The notes below the pieces were generated by a model, which saw only the letters and a list, made by a program, of their open reading frames with translations, ran no database searches and was not told where the DNA came from. From Bacteriovoracaceae bacterium UBA2394 (GTDB lineage Bacteria; Bdellovibrionota; UBA2394): 6,083 nucleotides of DNA. Positions 4,941 to 6,083 of this stretch are shown here, one piece after another; within the stretch, counting starts at the first letter, position 1, and the number at the start of each line of letters is the position of its first letter. The position numbers and the translations under genes are program-made. Location: positions 465 through 6,547 of the forward strand of contig DDSI01000234.1 in the NCBI GenBank assembly GCA_002343335.1, given 5' to 3'.

Positions 4941-6083
4941 ATGAAATGGAAACCTTTTTATAAAGGGCGACGTCGTTCGCTCGGATTTACAACCACTGAA
5001 CTCTTGGTGGGCGTCATTACCTCTGCGGTTGTGATCGCTTTCGCGGTAGGAGCCTTTCTTCTCTTTCGAAGAACCGTTGTGGAATCGGAACTAAAACGAA
5101 AGGCCACAGAATGGAAAATTTCCATTACGGATGCCCTCAAGTTTGATCTCGATCTAGCTCAAAGAATTTCCGGCGCGAGTGGCGAAGACACAGTACTGCC
5201 AGGAATTTATCGGGCTGTCGCAAGTGACAATTTGGGCGCGAAAGCCGGCATTCGAAGTGGAAGCGAACTCACGGATGTGCTCGTGATCGCCGCAGACCCG
5301 ATCGGAAACATTCGTGCCAAAGTGACGATGGATACGTCCTCCACTTCAGAGGGCGAAGCCACTGTCAGCTTTCGAACGGATGAATCGCAAGCCATGAAGG
5401 ATCGATTCAAAAGCACGATGAAGCTCGGCTCCATTGCTTATTTTCTCAACTCCGAATTTTCCAACCTCGCCGTCGTCGACGCAGAAATGAACGATCAATT
5501 TAAATTTAGTGTCGCGCATGATGGCGGTCATGGTTTTGATAAGAAGGAATATTCTGCCAATACCAGTTCTCTTACCGTCAGCCCCGCTAAAATGATCGCC
5601 TATTTTGTGCAAGACGAGAAACTGATGCGCTCGATTTATGCAAAGGGATTTGGAGTGCCCGCCGACGATCCGAGCATTACGACTCGCCAGATCAGTCCAA
5701 CGGGAGTGCGAGTCAAAAAGTTTCTCATTAATTTTCGATTCGATCCTTGGAACAAATCGGGCACGTCTTCAGCCCAATATGTTCTTCCCGGCCCCAACCA
5801 GCTCCTCTCTCATCCGAGTGAGTATTACACGTCAGCTCCCGGAAACTGCTCTCCCGATCCCACCGCGGAAAGGTATTGCTGTGATCCGACAAGCCCCACT
5901 CAGAAATGCGTGAAGTTGCGAGACATCAGCCGGGTGCAATTGACTCTCGCACTTGAAGCAGATGCAAATCTAAAAGCGGGAACATCGGTAGATCCGAATG
6001 CTGGATTCGAAGTCCTAGAAAATGGAAATGTCGTTTACAATTTTTCCGAAAGCGTTGCTCCTGTGAATTTTGTCCGCAACATG
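4941..6083 (+). CDS. Type IV prepilin-like protein, PilW-like minor pilin (3' end outside window)
   Basis: The frame is open from ATG 4941 to the window edge (381 codons). The N-terminus is a class III prepilin signal: a basic 15-residue leader with three arginines (RRRSLG), predicted PilD-type cleavage between G15 and F16, Glu at +5 of the mature chain (FTTTELLVG), then a hydrophobic helix to about residue 42. The mature protein would therefore enter a type IV pilus or type II secretion pseudopilus through the inner membrane. The body is large for a pilin (about 366 mature residues visible), as in PilW-type minor pilins. The last visible residues, YNFSESVAPVNFVRNM, resemble the C-terminal strand ending in V-x-L-R-N of PilW proteins, so the stop is probably close. 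The only cysteines are C303, C313, C314 and C323, close enough to form two disulfides. An in-frame ATG at 4863 would give a 41-residue leader and is less likely. The prepilin class is confident; PilW is a tentative assignment. Confidence 0.85.
   Translation, partial: MKWKPFYKGRRRSLGFTTTELLVGVITSAVVIAFAVGAFLLFRRTVVESELKRKATEWKISITDALKFDLDLAQRISGASGEDTVLPGIYRAVASDNLGAKAGIRSGSELTDVLVIAADPIGNIRAKVTMDTSSTSEGEATVSFRTDESQAMKDRFKSTMKLGSIAYFLNSEFSNLAVVDAEMNDQFKFSVAHDGGHGFDKKEYSANTSSLTVSPAKMIAYFVQDEKLMRSIYAKGFGVPADDPSITTRQISPTGVRVKKFLINFRFDPWNKSGTSSAQYVLPGPNQLLSHPSEYYTSAPGNCSPDPTAERYCCDPTSPTQKCVKLRDISRVQLTLALEADANLKAGTSVDPNAGFEVLENGNVVYNFSESVAPVNFVRNM

Noticed and set aside
5052..5104. The same GCCTTTC and GAAAGGC 7-mers recurring inside the prepilin gene
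   Set aside because: They lie in coding sequence, 39 nt apart, and encode ordinary codons; with no positional logic I treat the recurrence as coincidence.
5638..5913. 91-codon plus-strand open frame inside the prepilin gene
   Set aside because: It is in a different frame from the prepilin, has no own ribosome site, and the prepilin frame is open throughout the same stretch.
1..6083. CRISPR array, insertion sequence, tRNA/rRNA or attachment site
   Set aside because: No regularly spaced repeats, transposase-like frames, terminal repeats or recognisable tRNA cloverleaf were seen on reading either strand.

Overview
The window comes from a bacterial chromosome-like sequence of roughly balanced base composition. 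All genes are on the plus strand and tightly packed. It holds one unrecognised protein cut by the left edge, a dipeptide-type ABC uptake cassette (dppA-dppB-dppC-like), and a type IV prepilin-like gene running off the right edge. A didermal (Gram-negative) host is likely: the binding protein most resembles the E. coli DppA type, and the last gene looks like a PilW-type minor pilin. The lipoprotein-anchored binding protein and the general style would fit a predatory or environmental lineage such as Bdellovibrionota, but no marker gene is present and that placement is only a guess.

Layout. 1-1268: C-terminal 421 residues of an unknown protein with a Pro/Thr/Glu-rich, probably disordered N-terminal half and a highly charged, probably coiled-coil C-terminal part. 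1269-1324: a 56-nt gap ending in a perfect 7-bp inverted repeat that abuts the next start codon. 1325-4758: three genes for a peptide-import system, namely a lipoprotein family 5 solute-binding protein, a DppB-type permease 1 nt downstream, and a DppC-type permease with a GTG start 7 nt after that. 4759-4940: a 182-nt gap with one imperfect dyad and one weak stem-loop. 4941-6083: a prepilin-like protein with a G/F cleavage site and Glu at +5; the frame is still open at the window edge but probably close to its end.

How the genes work together. The lipoprotein would capture short peptides (or a related ligand) outside the inner membrane and deliver them to the DppB/DppC heterodimeric channel. 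The two ATPases needed to power import (DppD/DppF type) do not follow dppC, so they must be encoded elsewhere. The pilin-like gene lies after a gap large enough for its own promoter and has no evident functional link to the transporter.

I found no convincing novel system, mobile element, CRISPR array or RNA gene. The points most worth a second look are the start-codon hairpin before dppA, the four-codon bridge frame between dppB and dppC, the split transporter operon, and the four-cysteine module in the prepilin.
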